7,770 nt of DNA, taken from NCBI GenBank assembly GCA_030595525.1, contig JAUVDD010000069.1:1-7770 (forward strand), in the 5' to 3' direction. Below the pieces are notes generated by a model. It was not told the origin of the DNA and searched no databases. It saw only the letters and a program-made list of their open reading frames with translations. The DNA is from Puniceicoccales bacterium. GTDB taxonomy: Bacteria; Verrucomicrobiota; Verrucomicrobiia; Opitutales; Oceanipulchritudinaceae. How positions within the stretch are numbered: the stretch's first letter is position 1; each line of letters begins with the position of its first letter. This document shows positions 6,377 to 7,770 of the stretch, one piece after another. A program made the translations under genes and the position numbers.

Positions 6377-7017
6377 TGAGTCTCCCCCGGATATCCGGCC
6401 GCGCTCCAATCCACTTCGCCTGTGTTGTCGCAGGTACTCTTGCCGTGAATCTGTTTTTGCTTGTCGGGTCAGGCCTGTTGACCCATGAAAGGGCAATCGG
6501 TCGAGATATCAGTGCCCCGATTGCTGTTGATCTGATTCAGTTACCGCCACCGGAGCCACCGCAACAGGAACGGAAAGAGGAAGTAAAGAAACCCAAGCCG
6601 CGGCCACGTATGGATTTCCAGCCGGAGTTGTCTCCTCCAAGTTTTGACAACCCGGAGATGTCGACCGTAACCATCAATGTCAGTCCGGGTTTGGGCGTTG
6701 GTGCTTCGGGAGCGAACACTCTGGTTTTTTCTGAAGCGGATCTGGACCAGCCTCCTCGAGCAGTGATGCGTATACCTCCCCCTTATCCATATCGTGCCCG
6801 CCAACGGTCGATAAACGGCTATGTGAAAATCAAACTGCTTGTCAACAAAGACGGCAGTGTCGGAAGTGTGGAGATTCTGGAAGCCAGCCCAACCGGTTAC
6901 TTCGAAGAGTCGGTAAAACAAACGGTTCCGCAATGGAGATTCAATCCGGGACAAATTGCCGGAGAACCGGTTAGCAGTTGGGTCATTACCTCGGTACGTT
7001 TTGATCTGGATGGATGA
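6376..7017 (+). CDS. tonB: TonB energy-transducing protein (TonB2-like)
   Basis: A 213-aa periplasm-spanning protein that carries ExbB/ExbD energy to the TonB box of the receptor. An N-terminal membrane anchor lies at about 13-35, with a His13 at its edge but no clear S-x3-H motif of the E. coli type. A short Pro/Lys/Arg-rich spacer (57-78) contains PPPEPP and KKPKPRPRMDFQPEL, a sequence style typical of TonB2. The TonB C-terminal domain (about 127-212) has PPPYPYRARQR, GYVKIKLLVNKDGSV, FEESVKQTVPQWRFNPG and SSWVITSVRFDL. The whole is shorter than E. coli TonB, as TonB2 proteins are. ATG 6376 is supported by AGGAG at 6364-6368 (7-nt spacer) and overlaps the exbD stop by one base; the in-frame start at 6316 would lie deep inside exbD. 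It most likely serves the receptor at 1034. Confidence 0.94.
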   Translation: MSLPRISGRAPIHFACVVAGTLAVNLFLLVGSGLLTHERAIGRDISAPIAVDLIQLPPPEPPQQERKEEVKKPKPRPRMDFQPELSPPSFDNPEMSTVTINVSPGLGVGASGANTLVFSEADLDQPPRAVMRIPPPYPYRARQRSINGYVKIKLLVNKDGSVGSVEILEASPTGYFEESVKQTVPQWRFNPGQIAGEPVSSWVITSVRFDLDG

Positions 7018-7019
7018 AC

Positions 7020-7770
7020 ATGAACACGGTTTTCAATAAAGCAGGGAATAATTGTGTCCGTATGCATGGCATGTATGTATTGCTGGGATTCGTTTTGCTG
7101 ATTGTTTTTGGTGGAGCAGGGCTCTCTGTTGCCGGCGACCACGACCACGACCACGACCACGGCGAGGCTTCGGTTAAATTCCCGGAGCTGGCAGCAAAAA
7201 TCGACTCCTTGCTGGATGTCTCCAGTGCACCGGGGCGTGCAAGACGAGTGGTGTTCAAGGCCCAGGTGTTGCGCGATAGAGGTGAATCAGCAAAAGCGCG
7301 GAATCTCCTGATTGAGCACTTACAGAATCATCCGGACCAGGATCATTATCTGGTTCATTATCATCTCGGCAACCTGCTGGCTCTTGAGGACAGCCTGGAA
7401 TCGGGAATGATACAACTTGATGCAGCCGTGAAAATGGCGCCGGGCCTTCAACCGGCCTGGCTGAATTTGGGAGAAGTAGCATACAGCCTGGGCGCATTCG
7501 ACAAAGCAGCCGTTGCTTTTGAAAGAGCCTACAAGCTGGACCCTCGGCACACACCAGAACTGGCCTACTATTGGGCGGTGGCGTTGTTGCAGGCAGACCA
7601 GGCGGTCGATGCTTTGGCGGTATTGAAAAAACTAATCGCAGAGGAAGCCGAAAATCCACACAAGGAGTGGTATCAGGCTTTGGTCTCATCTGCATTGACG
7701 ATTAATAGGCCGGAAGATGCTTCAAAAATGATGGCTCAGGCGGTGGGCCAATTTCCAGACGATCCTGAAA
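7020..7770 (+). CDS. TPR-repeat periplasmic protein with Asp-His N-terminus (partial)
   Basis: The frame is open from ATG 7020 to the right edge (250 codons seen), so the C-terminus is missing. A signal peptide with a hydrophobic core at about 18-35 has a good cleavage site at SVA-GD (38/39). The predicted mature protein then begins Gly-(Asp-His)x4-Gly, residues 39-48. About five TPR-like helical pairs follow from residue 76. The best are 111-143 (YHLGNLLALEDSLESGMIQL) and 145-178 (AWLNLGEVAYSLGAFDKAAV, then AYKLDP). TPRs bind proteins, and TPR proteins end many TonB2-type operons; their role is not settled. The start is 2 nt after tonB, with only a GGATGG-like ribosome-binding site; ATGs at 7062 and 7071 are possible and keep the signal core. 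The Asp-His run suggests metal binding, which is inference. Confidence 0.85.
   Translation, partial: MNTVFNKAGNNCVRMHGMYVLLGFVLLIVFGGAGLSVAGDHDHDHDHGEASVKFPELAAKIDSLLDVSSAPGRARRVVFKAQVLRDRGESAKARNLLIEHLQNHPDQDHYLVHYHLGNLLALEDSLESGMIQLDAAVKMAPGLQPAWLNLGEVAYSLGAFDKAAVAFERAYKLDPRHTPELAYYWAVALLQADQAVDALAVLKKLIAEEAENPHKEWYQALVSSALTINRPEDASKMMAQAVGQFPDDPE
7137..7160 (+). repeat. Four tandem GACCAC units encoding (Asp-His)4
   Basis: Four perfect 6-bp repeats lie in frame, directly after the signal-peptide cleavage site of the TPR protein. In-frame gain or loss of units would change the length of the Asp-His tract without breaking the gene. Such repeats often bind zinc, copper or nickel in other exported proteins. 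Confidence 0.85.

Noticed and set aside
5975..6496. 173-codon minus-strand ORF
   Set aside because: It spans the exbD/tonB junction in antisense, with no recognisable domain.
7102..7311. Plus-strand ORF with a poly-Thr stretch
   Set aside because: It is an out-of-frame reading of the GACCAC repeat inside the TPR gene; the TPR frame has the signal peptide and repeats.
1..7770. CRISPR array, insertion sequence or prophage signs
   Set aside because: No regularly spaced repeats, transposase or integrase frames, or terminal inverted repeats were seen.

Overview
This 7,770-base window holds one co-directional operon on the + strand. It encodes an outer-membrane TonB-dependent receptor together with its own complete energising machine. 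The order is receptor, DUF3450 periplasmic protein, TtpC-like ExbB-family protein, ExbB, ExbD, TonB, and a TPR protein cut off by the right edge. From the receptor onward the genes are packed with 36-nt or smaller gaps, several stop/start overlaps, and no visible terminator. They should therefore be made as one transcript.

The organism is a diderm (Gram-negative) bacterium, because the receptor is an outer-membrane barrel with a TonB box and every other product carries a signal peptide or membrane anchor. Base composition looks moderate (about half GC by eye). The gene order DUF3450 - TtpC - ExbB - ExbD - TonB - TPR is the one known from the TonB2-type systems of Vibrio, Shewanella and relatives. 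The receptor sequence, from memory, looks more like a family common in Bacteroidetes and other non-proteobacterial phyla (C-x-x-C in the plug, a D-x-N-x-D-G loop, an APQTFDEDLH-type motif). I cannot fix the phylum.

Region by region. Positions 1-306 have no convincing gene: they are rich in G/C runs and contain a perfect C6G6 palindrome. Positions 307-468 (minus) hold a 53-codon ORF with a good Shine-Dalgarno and a signal-peptide-like start; it may be a real small gene or the front of a frameshifted one. Positions 469-533 are an AT-rich divergent intergenic region. Positions 534-965 (+) hold a small, AT-richer ORF for a membrane-anchored or secreted, histidine-containing protein ending in a PRAPP tail. 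Positions 1034-7017 are the receptor and TonB machine. From 7020 to the edge is the TPR protein, whose predicted mature N-terminus is an Asp-His repeat.

Working together, the receptor would bind a scarce nutrient at the surface. ExbB/ExbD would use the proton gradient to energise TonB, which contacts the receptor's TonB box. TtpC and the DUF3450 protein are the accessory parts that distinguish TonB2-like machines, and the TPR protein is a probable periplasmic scaffold. The substrate is unknown. Histidine and cysteine features in the receptor, the small upstream protein and the TPR protein suggest a metal or metal-complex cargo, but this is inference only.
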